Below, piece after piece: positions 17,896-26,496 of a stretch of DNA of 64,000 bases; the stretch's first letter is position 1; every line of letters starts with the position of its first letter. Where the stretch lies: contig NZ_BBQH01000024.1 of assembly GCF_018397995.1 (NCBI RefSeq), positions 61,398 to 125,397 of the forward strand. The letters run 5' to 3'. This DNA comes from Rhizomonospora bruguierae. GTDB lineage: Bacteria > Actinomycetota > Actinomycetes > Mycobacteriales > Micromonosporaceae. Below the pieces are notes generated by a model. The model was not told the origin of the DNA. It saw only the letters and a list, made by a program, of their open reading frames with translations, and did no database searches. The translations under genes were made by a program, and so were the position numbers.

Positions 17896-19145
17896 CAAGC
17901 GCCGTCGACGGCAGGCGCCAGGCGATCCTCGCCGCGCTGGAGCAGCTCAACGGCGGGCGGCGAGGGGGTGACGCGGCCCGGCTGGTCGCCGTCGCCTACC
18001 GACCGCCGCGGCCCGGCGCCACCCTCGCCGGCATCGGCGGTGCGATCACCGGGCAGACCGCCGCCGAGCTGCTCCAGCACTGCGTCACGCAGGCCCGCCG
18101 GCACCCCGGCGTCGTCGCCGTCCAACGCGACCTCGGCGTGGACGCCGTCGCCCTGGCCTGGCAGGACGATGCCCGGCAGATCGTGTGCGGCATGGACCGG
18201 TACGGCGACGAGTACCTGGTCGTCCGGCAGCGCGACGCCGGAGGGCACATCGCCCGCGTCGGCGCCGACGCGGCGGCCACGGTGGGCATCCCCGACGAGA
18301 TCGTCGACCAGCTCGCCGAGCTGGTCTGGCGCCTCTGCGGCCCGGTACCCCCGCCGACGGGCGCCCGCATCCGGGAGGTTTGGCCCACCTCCGGCGCCAC
18401 CGACCTGGACGACGAAGCTCTGGCGGAGCGGTACGCCCACCCCGCGACCGGGGCCCGGCACGTGCGGCTGCTGATGGTGTCCACCCTGGACGGTGTCGCC
18501 GCCGTCGAGGGCGTCTGCGGGCCGATCTCCAGCCCCGGTGACCAGCGGGTCTACCACATCGTCAAGCAGCAGGCCGACCTGCTCATGCTCGGCGCGGCCA
18601 CCGTCCGCGCCGAGCGGTACGGCCCGAGCCCGCTGTCCCCGACGGTCATCGCCCAGCGACTCGCCCGCGGCCAGCGGCCGTACCCGGCGATCGCGGTCCT
18701 CACCCGCAGCATGGATCTCGACCCCGACCTGCCGTTGTTTCAGCCGCACGCCGGGCGTTACGCGCCGCCCCGGCCCATCCTCATCGCCCCGGCCGCCGCG
18801 GCCGGCGCCGGCGACCCGCGGCTGGCCGAGCGCGCCGAGATCCTGACCATCGGCGAGCGGGGCGTCGACCTGGAGCGGGCGCTCGCCGTCCTGACCGAGC
18901 GCGGGTACCGGCGCATCGTCTGCGAAGGTGGGCCGGCCCTCGCCGGCGAGATGGCCGGGCGCGGTCTGCTCGACGAGCTGTGCCTGACGCTCGCGCCGAA
19001 GCTCCTCCTGACCCCGGGACCCCGCATCACCGCGGCCGGCGACGGGGTTCCGCCGGTGGGCACCGAGTGGTATCCCACCCAGTCTCTTATGGACGAACGC
19101 GGAAACCTGTTCCTGCGGTACCGACCCGCACGGCCGGCCTCCTGA
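17892..19145 (+). CDS. RibD C-terminal-type (DHFR-like) reductase with unknown N-terminal domain
   Basis: A 417-residue protein. The second half (~185-417) is a RibD_C domain, the NADPH-dependent dihydrofolate-reductase-like fold of riboflavin synthesis: MVSTLDGVAAVEG, DLLMLGAATVRAERY, IVCEGGPALAGEM and LCLTLAPKLL. The first ~150 residues match no family I know and contain neither the deaminase zinc motif nor a signal peptide. Without a deaminase domain it is unlikely to be the housekeeping RibD; such proteins are often reductases of pterin- or flavin-related or other substrates. ATG at 17892 has a strong GGAGGG site. It ends 13 bases from the convergent deacetylase and seems to mark the right edge of the peptide locus. 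Confidence 0.8.
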   Translation: MTSAVDGRRQAILAALEQLNGGRRGGDAARLVAVAYRPPRPGATLAGIGGAITGQTAAELLQHCVTQARRHPGVVAVQRDLGVDAVALAWQDDARQIVCGMDRYGDEYLVVRQRDAGGHIARVGADAAATVGIPDEIVDQLAELVWRLCGPVPPPTGARIREVWPTSGATDLDDEALAERYAHPATGARHVRLLMVSTLDGVAAVEGVCGPISSPGDQRVYHIVKQQADLLMLGAATVRAERYGPSPLSPTVIAQRLARGQRPYPAIAVLTRSMDLDPDLPLFQPHAGRYAPPRPILIAPAAAAGAGDPRLAERAEILTIGERGVDLERALAVLTERGYRRIVCEGGPALAGEMAGRGLLDELCLTLAPKLLLTPGPRITAAGDGVPPVGTEWYPTQSLMDERGNLFLRYRPARPAS

Positions 19146-19158
19146 GTTGTGCGCAGGT

Positions 19159-19875
19159 CTACGCCTGGTACGCGGGCACACCGAGCAGTTCGTCCACCGT
19201 CACGAACCGGTAGCCTCGGGCCGTCAGCCCCTCGATCGTCTCGCGCACCGCGACAACCGTCTCGGCGCGGTTGCCGCCCCGGCCGTCGAACCCGTCGTGG
19301 AAGATGAGGATCGAGCCGGGACGCGTCTTGGCGATGGCGCGGCGGGCCATCCGGACGCCGGACGGCTGAAACACCTCCAGCGCATGGCCGAACTCCCCGG
19401 CGATCGGGTGCAGGCCGCGTCGACGCAGCATCCGTAGTAGGGCCGGCTGGCGCCACAGCCAGGGTGTGCGGGCCAGCGCCGGAGTCCGGCCGGTAACCCG
19501 CGCCAGGATGCGTTGGCTCCGCTCGACCTCCCGCTCGTACGCCCTCGGCCGCAGGTACGTGCTGAACCGGTGGCTCAGCGAATGGTTGCCCAGCACGTGA
19601 CCGGCGTCGATCGCGCGTACGGCGACCCCGGGGTGGCGCTCGACGCACTGTCCGACGTGGAAGAACGTCGCCCGGATGCCGTGCGCCGCCAGGACGTCGA
19701 GGATCTGCGAGGTGTACGGCTCGTTCGGGCCGTCGTCGAAGGTCAGCGCCACCACCCGTTCGGCGGCCGGGCCGTGGTAGGGGTAGTCGCGCGAAGACGG
19801 GGCGAACGGCGACATCAGCAGCCAGTACGCCGCGCCGAGCGCGACCAGCGGTACCAGCACCGCCAGGACGATCAC
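19159..19875 (-). CDS. Membrane-anchored polysaccharide deacetylase (NodB domain)
   Basis: A 238-residue protein with one N-terminal membrane segment (residues ~2-22) and a NodB-type deacetylase domain: the metal and catalytic motif LTFDDGP, the zinc-binding HSLSHRF, and ILIFHDGFDGRGG near the end. These enzymes remove N-acetyl groups from chitin-like or peptidoglycan sugars outside the cell. The GTG start overlaps the stop of the GT2 gene (GTGA), so the two are co-translated. A GT2 making an N-acetylhexosamine polymer and a deacetylase trimming it is the obvious pairing (inference). Confidence 0.9.
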   Translation of the reverse strand: MIVLAVLVPLVALGAAYWLLMSPFAPSSRDYPYHGPAAERVVALTFDDGPNEPYTSQILDVLAAHGIRATFFHVGQCVERHPGVAVRAIDAGHVLGNHSLSHRFSTYLRPRAYEREVERSQRILARVTGRTPALARTPWLWRQPALLRMLRRRGLHPIAGEFGHALEVFQPSGVRMARRAIAKTRPGSILIFHDGFDGRGGNRAETVVAVRETIEGLTARGYRFVTVDELLGVPAYQA

Positions 19876-20660
19876 CGGTTCGCCTCGCGGCCGGTCGCCG
19901 GGGTTGCCTCGAACGCCCCGGCGTAGTCGCGGAACGCCGGTGCCGATCCGAGTATGGGTCGCCCCGCGATCCGGTTCAGGGCGTAGGTCAGCAGGTAGTG
20001 CACAGGCAGGGTCACGAACAGGTTGTACGCGAGCCCCCGGGTGAGCCTGCGGCCCGACGTGTACGTCGGGTTGTCGTGGTCGTAGACGACCCGGCCCTTC
20101 TTCCGCAGCCGGCGCAGCTGGTCGAGCTCGTCGCCGCCCTGCGTCAGGCTGGTGTCGTAACCCGTCCAGACCTCGCGGCGAAAGGCGATGTTCGTCGCGC
20201 TCGCGTACACGGCGCGGCCGGTCAGCCGGTAGACGCCGTTGACCACGGCGAACAGCATCCGGCCGTAGAGCCGCCCCCACCGGGGGCCGTCGGCGTATCG
20301 GCAGGGGCCGACGACCGCGACGGTGCGCCCATCGCCGCGAAAGCGCGCGTCGATGCGGCTGAGCCAGTCGCGGCCGTAGACCGTATCGGCGTCGGCCGAG
20401 ACGACGATCTCGCCACGCGCCGCCTCCGTGCCGCGTTGGCGGGCGTTGCACACCCCGGGCACCGGCTCGACGACGACCCGCGCGCCGAGGTCGCGAGCGA
20501 TGCCCGCGGTGTCGTCCGTGCAGTTGTTGTCGACCACGATGACCTCGCACACCCCGTCGAAGTCCTGCTTGCGCAGGGAGAGGAGAGCGTCGGTGAGGTA
20601 GCCAGCCTCGTTGAAGCAGGGAATGACGATGCTGAACCTGGGCGTCTCTGGCATGCGCAT
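19872..20660 (-). CDS. Family 2 glycosyltransferase
   Basis: A 262-residue GT2 enzyme: FSIVIPCFNEAGY, VIVVDNNCTDDT, SADADTV (DxD motif) and GGDELDQLRRL. A hydrophobic tail (~215-235) may anchor it to the membrane. It would transfer sugar from a nucleotide-sugar on the inner face of the membrane; donor and acceptor are unknown. It is the first gene of a two-gene leftward unit with the NodB deacetylase. Two ATGs lie at the start, MRM...; either could be used. Transcription runs divergently from the metY leader. Confidence 0.88.
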   Translation of the reverse strand: MRMPETPRFSIVIPCFNEAGYLTDALLSLRKQDFDGVCEVIVVDNNCTDDTAGIARDLGARVVVEPVPGVCNARQRGTEAARGEIVVSADADTVYGRDWLSRIDARFRGDGRTVAVVGPCRYADGPRWGRLYGRMLFAVVNGVYRLTGRAVYASATNIAFRREVWTGYDTSLTQGGDELDQLRRLRKKGRVVYDHDNPTYTSGRRLTRGLAYNLFVTLPVHYLLTYALNRIAGRPILGSAPAFRDYAGAFEATPATGREANR

Positions 20661-20847
20661 CAGTCTTGAGCGGTGGATCAGCCGGGACGATCCGGAACTC
20701 CCCCGATTTCAACCGGGGGCTATCCCCCCAAGGCGCATCGGCCTTCCCCTAAGCGGTGTGGGTGCGGATGCTCGCACCGTGCGCCGGTGGGACGCCCCGG
20801 CGCCCTCGCCGGTGCCGATCCCACTATTCGAGACGGCGGCCGCTGAA

Positions 20848-20875
20848 TTCCTGGTCCGCGGCCGGCTGCTATGAT
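20848..20875 (+). promoter_or_regulatory. Candidate promoter of the metY leader transcript
   Basis: TATGAT at 20870-20875 is a good -10 box, with TTCCTG 16 bases upstream as a weak -35. It lies about 55 bases before the leader peptide start and is the only A/T-rich promoter-like patch in 20661-20930. The rest of that gap shows nothing I can interpret. Confidence 0.4.
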
Positions 20876-20930
20876 CTTGCTAGTCGAGAAGTTCAGCGGG
20901 GCCGACCCCCGACACCAGCGGAGTTCGCAC

Positions 20931-21026
20931 ATGTCGCACGCACGGGCACCCCATCTGTGGATGCGCCTCCGCTGGCGGCGCCACGTCGATCTGATGCGCG
21001 TCTCCAGCGCGCTCTGTCGCGCCTGA
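20931..21026 (+). CDS. Putative regulatory leader peptide upstream of metY
   Basis: A 31-residue frame ending RRHVDLMRVSSALCRA. The RRHVDL...SALCR ending is the pattern I recall from short actinomycete peptides annotated as putative leader peptides ahead of sulfur-assimilation genes. It has its own GGAG site eight bases before the ATG, a promoter-like box upstream, and lies about 160 bases ahead of metY with hairpins between. A Cys and three Arg codons stand near the end, so ribosome stalling when Cys (or Arg) is short could control metY-metX. The function is inference; the coding signal is good for its size. Confidence 0.65.
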   Translation: MSHARAPHLWMRLRWRRHVDLMRVSSALCRA

Positions 21027-21065
21027 TCCAGGCGTCCCCGACGAGCGAAGAGGTTCCACCTCAGC

Positions 21066-21135
21066 TGGCCGCCGCCGGTCCATCCGGCTTTCGGCCACCG
21101 CGGGCGCGCCACTCCGTCCGGCCGGTTCAGGCCGG
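21066..21135 (+). promoter_or_regulatory. Hairpins between leader peptide and metY (possible attenuator)
   Basis: Two stem-loops follow the leader stop. One is TGGCCG...GCCGG-tccat-CCGGC...CGGCCA (21066-21097). The other is CCGGCC-ggttca-GGCCGG (21118-21135). No clear U-run follows, so a simple intrinsic terminator is not evident; Rho-dependent or translational attenuation would fit better. High GC makes chance stems common, so this is tentative. Confidence 0.35.
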
Positions 21136-21189
21136 TGATTCCGTCCCGCACGTCGCCGCACGGCGCGACCGGCCCCAAGGAGATATGAG

Positions 21190-22518
21190 ATGAGCAGCAC
21201 CCCCGAGTCCGCGCCGACACCGGCGCCGAACACCTGGTCGTTCGAGACGTTGCAGGTGCATGCCGGCGCGGTCGCCGACCCGACGACCGGCGCGCGGGCG
21301 ACGCCGATCTACCAGACGACCTCGTACGTCTTCCGCGACGCCGACCACGCGGCCGGGCTGTTCGCCCTGGCCGAGCCGGGCTACATCTACACCCGGATCA
21401 ACAACCCGACGCAGGACGTCCTGGAGCAGCGGCTCGCCGCGCTCGAAGGCGGTGTCGCGGCGCTCGCGGTGGCTTCCGGCCAGTCCGCGGAGACCATGGC
21501 GCTGCTCAACCTGGCCGGCGCCGGCGACCACCTGGTGTCCAGCGCGAGCCTGTACGGCGGCACCTACAACCTGTTCCGGCACACCCTGGCCAAGCTCGGC
21601 ATCCAGGTCAGCTTCGTCGAGGACCCGGACGACGTCGAGGCCTGGCGGGCCGCGGTCCGGCCCAACACGAAGGCGTTCTTCGCCGAGTCGATCGGCAACC
21701 CGCGCAGCAATGTGCTGGACGTGCGGGCGGTCGCCGACGTGGCGCACGAGGCCGGGGTCCCGCTGATCGTGGACAACACCATCGCCACGCCGTTCCTGCT
21801 GCGCCCGCTGGAGCACGGCGCGGACGTGGTGATCCACTCGGCGACCAAGTACCTCGGCGGCCACGGCACCGCCATCGGCGGTGTGATCGTCGACGGCGGC
21901 AGCTTCGACTTCTCCGCCCACCCGAAGCGGTTTCCCGACTTCGTCGAGCCGGACCCCAGCTACAACGGGCTGCGCTACTGGCCGGCGCTGGGCCCCGGCG
22001 CGTACGCGGTCAAGCTGCGGGTGCAGTTGCTGCGCGACCTCGGCCCGGCGATCTCCCCGTTCTCGGCGTTCCTGCTGATCCAGGGCATCGAGACCCTGTC
22101 GCTGCGGATGGAGCGGCACGTCGCCAACGCCCGGGCGGTCGCCGAGTGGCTGGCGCGGCATGACGACGTGAGCGAGGTGCACTATGCCGGCCTACCGTCC
22201 AGCCCCTGGCACGAGCGGGCCGGCCGGTACCTGCCCCGCGGGGCCGGCGGCATCGTCACCTTCGAACTGACGGGCGGGATCGAGGCAGGTAAGACCTTCG
22301 TGAAGGCCCTGAAGCTGCACTCGCACGTGGCGAACATCGGCGACGTGCGGTCGCTCGTGATCCACCCGGCGTCCACCACGCACGCCCAGCTCACCGACGA
22401 GGCCCGCCGGGCGGCCGGCGTCACCCCGGGCCTGATCCGACTCGCCGTCGGGATCGAACACATCGACGACATCGTGGCTGACCTGGAGGTCGGGTTCATC
22501 GCCGCCAAGGATGGCTGA
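21190..22518 (+). CDS. metY: O-acetylhomoserine sulfhydrylase
   Basis: A 442-residue member of the Cys/Met metabolism PLP enzymes. It makes homocysteine from O-acetylhomoserine and sulfide. The PLP Lys is Lys220 in [11 protein letters not shown]. Other family marks are [33 protein letters not shown] and the [15 protein letters not shown] region typical of MetY rather than MetB or MetC. ATG at 21190 has a strong AAGGAG site. The stop overlaps metX by eight bases. Expression is probably controlled by the upstream leader peptide. Confidence 0.96.
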   Translation: MSSTPESAPTPAPNTWSFETLQVHAGAVADPTTGARATPIYQTTSYVFRDADHAAGLFALAEPGYIYTRINNPTQDVLEQRLAALEGGVAALAVASGQSAETMALLNLAGAGDHLVSSASLYGGTYNLFRHTLAKLGIQVSFVEDPDDVEAWRAAVRPNTKAFFAESIGNPRSNVLDVRAVADVAHEAGVPLIVDNTIATPFLLRPLEHGADVVIHSATKYLGGHGTAIGGVIVDGGSFDFSAHPKRFPDFVEPDPSYNGLRYWPALGPGAYAVKLRVQLLRDLGPAISPFSAFLLIQGIETLSLRMERHVANARAVAEWLARHDDVSEVHYAGLPSSPWHERAGRYLPRGAGGIVTFELTGGIEAGKTFVKALKLHSHVANIGDVRSLVIHPASTTHAQLTDEARRAAGVTPGLIRLAVGIEHIDDIVADLEVGFIAAKDG

Positions 22519-23656
22519 CCACCCGATGGGTCTCACCTCGTTGCGTGCCGGGACCGGTCGGCTGACCGGTCCCGGCACCGGTCATGTCTCCGGTCGCCGG
22601 TACGCCGACATCGGTGGCCTGACCCTGGAGTCCGGGCGGGTGCTGCCCGGCGTCCGGATGGCCTACCAGACCTGGGGCACGCTGAACGCCACCGCCGACA
22701 ACGCCGTGCTGGTGTTGCACGCGCTGACCGGCGACTCGCACGTGGTCGGCCCGGCGGGCCCCGACCAACCGACGCCCGGCTGGTGGGACGGGCTGATCGG
22801 GCCCGGCGCGCCGCTGGACGACAGCCGGTACCTCGTCGTCGCGGCGAACGTCCTCGGCGGTTGTCGCGGCAGCACCGGCCCGGCCACGCCCGCGCCGGAC
22901 GGCCGCCCGTGGGGTTCCCGCTTTCCCCGGGTGACCGTGCGGGACCAGGTGGCGGCCGAAGCGGCCCTGGCCGACGCGCTCGGCATCCGGGCCTTCGCCG
23001 CGGTGGTGGGCGGCTCGATGGGCGGCATGCGGGCCGTGGAATGGGCCATCATGTATCCCGACCGGGTCCGCCGGTGCATCGCCATCGCCACCACCCCGTC
23101 CTTCTCCGGCGACCAGATCGCCTGGAGCGCGCCGCAACTGGCCGCCATCCGCAGCGACCCGAACTTCCGCGGCGGCGACTACTACGACGACGCGCCGCCG
23201 CTGGCCGGAATGGCGATCGCCCGCCAGATCGCCCACATCACCTACCGGTCGGCGCGCGAGTTGAACGAACGGTTCGGCCGGGCCGCCCAGGAAGGGGAGG
23301 ACCCGGCCGACGGTGGCCGGTTCGCCGTGCAGTCGTACCTCGACCACCACGGCGACAAGCTCGGCCGCCGCTTCGACCCGAACTCCTATCTGGTGCTGAG
23401 CGAGTCGATGAACTCGCACGACATCGGCCGGGGGCGCGGTGGGACGCGGGCGGCGCTGGCAACGATCCGCGCCGAGCTCACCGTCGCCGTGGTCGACTCC
23501 GACCGGCTGTTCCCGCCCGACGAGGGGGCGGTGCTGGCCACCGCGCCCGCCGCCCGGCCGCTGGTCACCATCCGCTCCGACTACGGCCACGACGGCTTTC
23601 TGATCGAGGCCGAGCAGGTCGCGGCGGTGGTCCGGGGAGCGGTTGAACCCGGCTGA
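22511..23656 (+). CDS. metX: Homoserine O-acetyltransferase
   Basis: A 381-residue alpha/beta-hydrolase-fold acyltransferase that acetylates homoserine for the MetY step. The nucleophile elbow is GGSMGGM (Ser169), the catalytic His is in YGHDGFL near the end, and VLHALTGDSHV and NVLGGCRGSTGP are typical of MetX. Length is normal. The gene starts inside the end of metY, so the two are coupled. This is ordinary methionine biosynthesis, though it could also feed a peptide pathway. Confidence 0.96.
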   Translation: MADHPMGLTSLRAGTGRLTGPGTGHVSGRRYADIGGLTLESGRVLPGVRMAYQTWGTLNATADNAVLVLHALTGDSHVVGPAGPDQPTPGWWDGLIGPGAPLDDSRYLVVAANVLGGCRGSTGPATPAPDGRPWGSRFPRVTVRDQVAAEAALADALGIRAFAAVVGGSMGGMRAVEWAIMYPDRVRRCIAIATTPSFSGDQIAWSAPQLAAIRSDPNFRGGDYYDDAPPLAGMAIARQIAHITYRSARELNERFGRAAQEGEDPADGGRFAVQSYLDHHGDKLGRRFDPNSYLVLSESMNSHDIGRGRGGTRAALATIRAELTVAVVDSDRLFPPDEGAVLATAPAARPLVTIRSDYGHDGFLIEAEQVAAVVRGAVEPG

Positions 23657-23671
23657 GGGTCGGCTGGCCAC

Positions 23672-23758
23672 CCGAAATTTCGGAGTATTCACACTCTGCT
23701 GTTGTCCCAGGTTCTGGAGCCGTCGCGTTACCGCAAAGCCACTTTCGCTGGGTATATT
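23672..23758 (+). promoter_or_regulatory. Perfect 12-bp palindrome and -10 box before a regulator
   Basis: CCGAAATTTCGG at 23672-23683 is a perfect palindrome just after the metX stop, and TATATT at 23753-23758 is a good -10 box about 160 bases before the regulator at 23921. The palindrome could be an autoregulatory operator. It sits about 70 bases before the -10 box, so an activator site is also possible. Nothing else in 23657-23920 looks like a gene. Confidence 0.4.
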
Positions 23759-23920
23759 CCGTCCGATCGAGGAGTCTGCGGTGAGCCTGGCGTGCGCTGG
23801 TGGCGCCGGCCCGGTGGCAGGCGTTGACGGTCCCGAACCGGGGAGGTGGGGCGCAGCGCGGGCTGAGCGGTGGGCCTGCCACCATACCTAGATCAATTTA
23901 AGCGGTCACGGGGGCCCCGT

Positions 23921-24913
23921 ATGCTCGAAGTTCTCGGTATCGACGCCGTCAGTGAACTCGTGTATAGATCGATTCTCGCCAATCCAAATTGGGGCGTGGT
24001 GGAACTGTCCGGCAACCTCTGCCTGGACGAGCGCGAGGTGCGCTTGGCGCTCGATCGGCTTTTCGAGATGACCCTGCTGCGTCAGTCTCTCGACCGACCG
24101 GGGCACTTCCGGCCGGTCAGCCCCGAGGTCGGACTCCGTGCCCTGGTCGCCCGGCACGAGGCGGAGATCGCCGCCCGCCAGCGCGAGATCGCCAAGAGCG
24201 AGGCCGCGATCGCCGAGATCGTGGCCCTGCACGTCGCCCGATCTTCCGGCGCCTCCGAAGTCGCCCGGGACGGCATGGAACGCATCGTCAGCATGGACGC
24301 CATCCACGCGCGCCTCGAGGAACTCACCGAGAGCGTGCGGGAAGAGATCGCCTGCTTCACGCCGGGCCCGGCGCGGAACGAGGAGACGCTGGAGGCGGGC
24401 CGGCGCAATGACGCCAGGCTGCTGGAACGCGGGATCAAAATACGGGACCTGGTTCAGGACAGCTGCCGCAACCATCCGGCCACGTTCGCGCATTTCAAGT
24501 GGCTGACCGACGCCGGCGCCGAGGTGCGCACGATCCCGGCGGTCCCGTCCCGCCTCATCCTCATCGACGGGCAGACCGCAATGGTGCCGATCAACCCGGA
24601 GAACAGCCGCGACGGGATCCTGCTTTTATCCGGAACGGGGGCGATCGCCGGATTAATGGCCCTCTTCGAGCAGACCTGGTCGGTGGCGACGCCGCTGACC
24701 CGCCTGCGGCAGCGGGATTCCCAGGGGCTGACCTCCCAGGGAAAGGAGCTGCTTCGGCTGCTGGCCGCGGGCCTGACCGACGAGGCCGCCGCCAAGCGGT
24801 TGGGCGTGTCCGAGCGTACGGCGCGCCGGTTGATGGCCGAGCTTATGGAGCGGCTCGGGGCCCGCAGCCGCTTCGAAGCCGGCTTGAAGGCCAAGCAGGC
24901 CGGGTGGCTCTGA
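23921..24913 (+). CDS. TrmB/LuxR-type transcriptional regulator
   Basis: A 330-residue regulator. The N-terminal ~70 residues resemble a TrmB-like winged helix (LGIDAVSELVYRSILANPNW then a helical pair). A short coiled-coil-like stretch follows (RHEAEIAARQREIAKSEAAI). The middle (~110-250) resembles a TrmB or PLD-like effector region. The C-terminus (~268-325) is a LuxR-type helix-turn-helix (LLRLLAAGLTDEAAAKRLG, SERTARRLMAELMERLGA). I chose ATG 23921 because homology begins there; an in-frame ATG at 23870 would add 17 odd residues. This architecture is common in actinomycetes with large secondary metabolism, but its target is unknown. Confidence 0.82.
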   Translation: MLEVLGIDAVSELVYRSILANPNWGVVELSGNLCLDEREVRLALDRLFEMTLLRQSLDRPGHFRPVSPEVGLRALVARHEAEIAARQREIAKSEAAIAEIVALHVARSSGASEVARDGMERIVSMDAIHARLEELTESVREEIACFTPGPARNEETLEAGRRNDARLLERGIKIRDLVQDSCRNHPATFAHFKWLTDAGAEVRTIPAVPSRLILIDGQTAMVPINPENSRDGILLLSGTGAIAGLMALFEQTWSVATPLTRLRQRDSQGLTSQGKELLRLLAAGLTDEAAAKRLGVSERTARRLMAELMERLGARSRFEAGLKAKQAGWL

Positions 24914-25020
24914 CGGCGCGGGTGCCCGATCCGCGCACCGGGTCCGAACCCTTCCTCCGGTTCGCAGCGGGAGGAGCGGGCCGGCCGCCGGGCCGTCGCG
25001 GCCAGCGTCGCACCTACCGC

Positions 25021-26061
25021 TCAGCTCGCCCGCGCGATCTGGTCCCTGAGGTCGGCCGCGAACCGGGACCACCGGCGAGCGCACTCCTCCGCCAGGTCGG
25101 CGACGAGGTAGGTGGTGTGCGGCGGCAGCTCCCGCATGATGCCCTGCCATTCCTGGCTCCGCAGAAAGCGTAACGACAGCCAGCGCAGCATCACCCGACC
25201 GGAGTCGGTGTAGCGCAGCGCCGGGTCGCGGCTGAGCACCTCGAGCGCCGACTTCGGGTCGGGCGGGTCGCACGGCACCCGCTGCAGCACCAGCTTGGGC
25301 GGTACCCGGGCGGGCAGGTTCGCCGGCTCGTTGGCGACCATCGCCGAGCCAGCCGAGCCAGCCGAGCCAGCCGAGCCAGCCGAGCCGGCCTGGGGGACCG
25401 AGGCGGCCGGCGCCGCCGGCGCCAACGACTCGACGGGCAGCCGCTGCCGGACATTCCGGACGGTCGCCGGCGAGACCCCCGCCTCCCGGGCGATCTGACG
25501 CAGCGAGGCGTCGGGCGAGCGCTCGATCAGCTCCCGGACTCGCTGCCGCCCGGCGGCGCCGTCGACCGGGCGGATCCGGCCGTCGCGGCCCATCCTGCGC
25601 TCGGTCGCGGCCCCTCCGGCCGGCATCTGCGCCCGGATTCCGGCGACGCTCGCCGCGCTCAGGCCCGCGGTCACCGCGATCGCGCGGTCCGACCAGTGTG
25701 GATTGTCGGTGATCAGGCGACCGGCCGCGGCGACCCGTTCGGCGTACGTCAGCGGCAGGCCGTGTGCGACGTTCACGCGGACCGCGGCCGCGAACGCCTC
25801 CCGCGCGGAACCGTCGAAGTACCGCACCTCGATGGCCGTCTCGCCGCGCATCCGGGCGGCGCTGACCCGGTGCGTCCCGTCGATGATCCGCATGGTCGGC
25901 CGGTGGACGAGGATGGGCGGCAGTGGCACCTCGGACTCCATCAGCATCCGGGTGTGGTTGACGTCCTCGCGGATGTGGCGCGGCGAGACGGCCGGGAGCA
26001 GCCTGTCGATGGGCACCGTCGATACTTCGCCGTCCGAGGGGTAGGGGGTACTCACTCGCAT
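25021..26061 (-). CDS. StrR-like ParB-domain regulator
   Basis: A 346-residue protein with an N-terminal ParB/sulfiredoxin-like domain (VPIDRLLPAVSPRHIREDV, LPPILVHRPTMRIIDGTHRV) and a central helix-turn-helix region (SDRAIAVTAGLSAASVAGIR, then SLRQIAREAGVSPATVRNVR). This is the layout of StrR, NovG and Tei15-type pathway-specific activators of antibiotic clusters. A Ser-Ala-Gly repeat linker separates it from a C-terminal domain (~265-346) I cannot name. It is the third gene of a leftward unit with two small genes, 35 bases after the previous one, with AAGGAG upstream of its ATG. It may control the peptide locus or another one; no StrR-type box was found by eye. Confidence 0.82.
   Translation of the reverse strand: MRVSTPYPSDGEVSTVPIDRLLPAVSPRHIREDVNHTRMLMESEVPLPPILVHRPTMRIIDGTHRVSAARMRGETAIEVRYFDGSAREAFAAAVRVNVAHGLPLTYAERVAAAGRLITDNPHWSDRAIAVTAGLSAASVAGIRAQMPAGGAATERRMGRDGRIRPVDGAAGRQRVRELIERSPDASLRQIAREAGVSPATVRNVRQRLPVESLAPAAPAASVPQAGSAGSAGSAGSAGSAMVANEPANLPARVPPKLVLQRVPCDPPDPKSALEVLSRDPALRYTDSGRVMLRWLSLRFLRSQEWQGIMRELPPHTTYLVADLAEECARRWSRFAADLRDQIARAS
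25343..25387. repeat. In-frame tandem repeat, 9-bp unit, five copies
   Basis: GCCGAGCCA is repeated four times exactly, and a fifth time with one change. On the minus strand it encodes a Ser-Ala-Gly tripeptide repeat in the linker of the StrR-like protein. Such short perfect repeats change copy number easily, so linker length may vary between strains. Confidence 0.9.
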
Positions 26062-26096
26062 ACGAGCGACTCCTTGCTCGCGGTGGCCATGGCAGG

Positions 26097-26483
26097 TCAG
26101 GGGCTTGGTGGATCATTTCGGTGTGGCGCGGGGTGCGGATCGCGCCAGTCAGGCGGCGCGGGCTCGGCGTCCGTCGTCTCGTGCGGTTCGGGCACGACCT
26201 GCGTCCGCACCGGGTCGCTGCTGAGGGACCAGCCATCGAAAGCGGTACCGGGGCCGATGGCGCGTTGCACGATCGCCAGCGCGCAGGTGGCCGCCAGGCT
26301 CGGTGAGGAGGTGACATGGAAGAACCCGACGTCGATGCTCAGGGCTCCTGGCCGGGCGCTGATGTGCTCGATCTCGTCGGTCTTCCCGGCGGCTTCCCAG
26401 AGCAGACGGGCGATCGTCGGTGCGGTCAGCTCCTGGGCCCGCGCCGCGTCGGCGCGGACAAGCGTCAGGATTGACAGATACAT
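26097..26483 (-). CDS. Hypothetical 128-residue protein
   Basis: No family recognised. The first ~95 residues look like a small folded alpha/beta domain (SILTLVRADAARAQELTA, HISARPGALSIDVGFFHVT); the tail is Pro-rich, acidic and probably disordered. There is no signal peptide. It lies 13 bases after the 66-residue membrane peptide gene and 35 bases before the StrR-like gene, all leftward, so the three are probably one transcript. The ATG has a GAGAGAAG site. Confidence 0.65.
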   Translation of the reverse strand: MYLSILTLVRADAARAQELTAPTIARLLWEAAGKTDEIEHISARPGALSIDVGFFHVTSSPSLAATCALAIVQRAIGPGTAFDGWSLSSDPVRTQVVPEPHETTDAEPAPPDWRDPHPAPHRNDPPSP

Positions 26484-26496
26484 CCACCGGCTTCTC

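Noticed and set aside
19159..20712. A fused GT2-deacetylase protein in one 517-codon frame
   Set aside because: The GT2 motifs are in a different frame from the deacetylase; the long frame is read through the GT2 gene in the wrong phase. A GTGA overlap joins the two real genes.
20661..21189. SAM or other sulfur riboswitch upstream of metY
   Set aside because: I looked for the conserved SAM-I core and similar signatures and found none; the leader peptide explains the region better.
23643..23891. 82-residue open frame between metX and the regulator
   Set aside because: No ribosome site or recognisable family; it covers the palindrome and -10 box.
25343..25387. CRISPR-like repeat
   Set aside because: Units are 9 bp, contiguous without spacers, and in frame within a coding gene.
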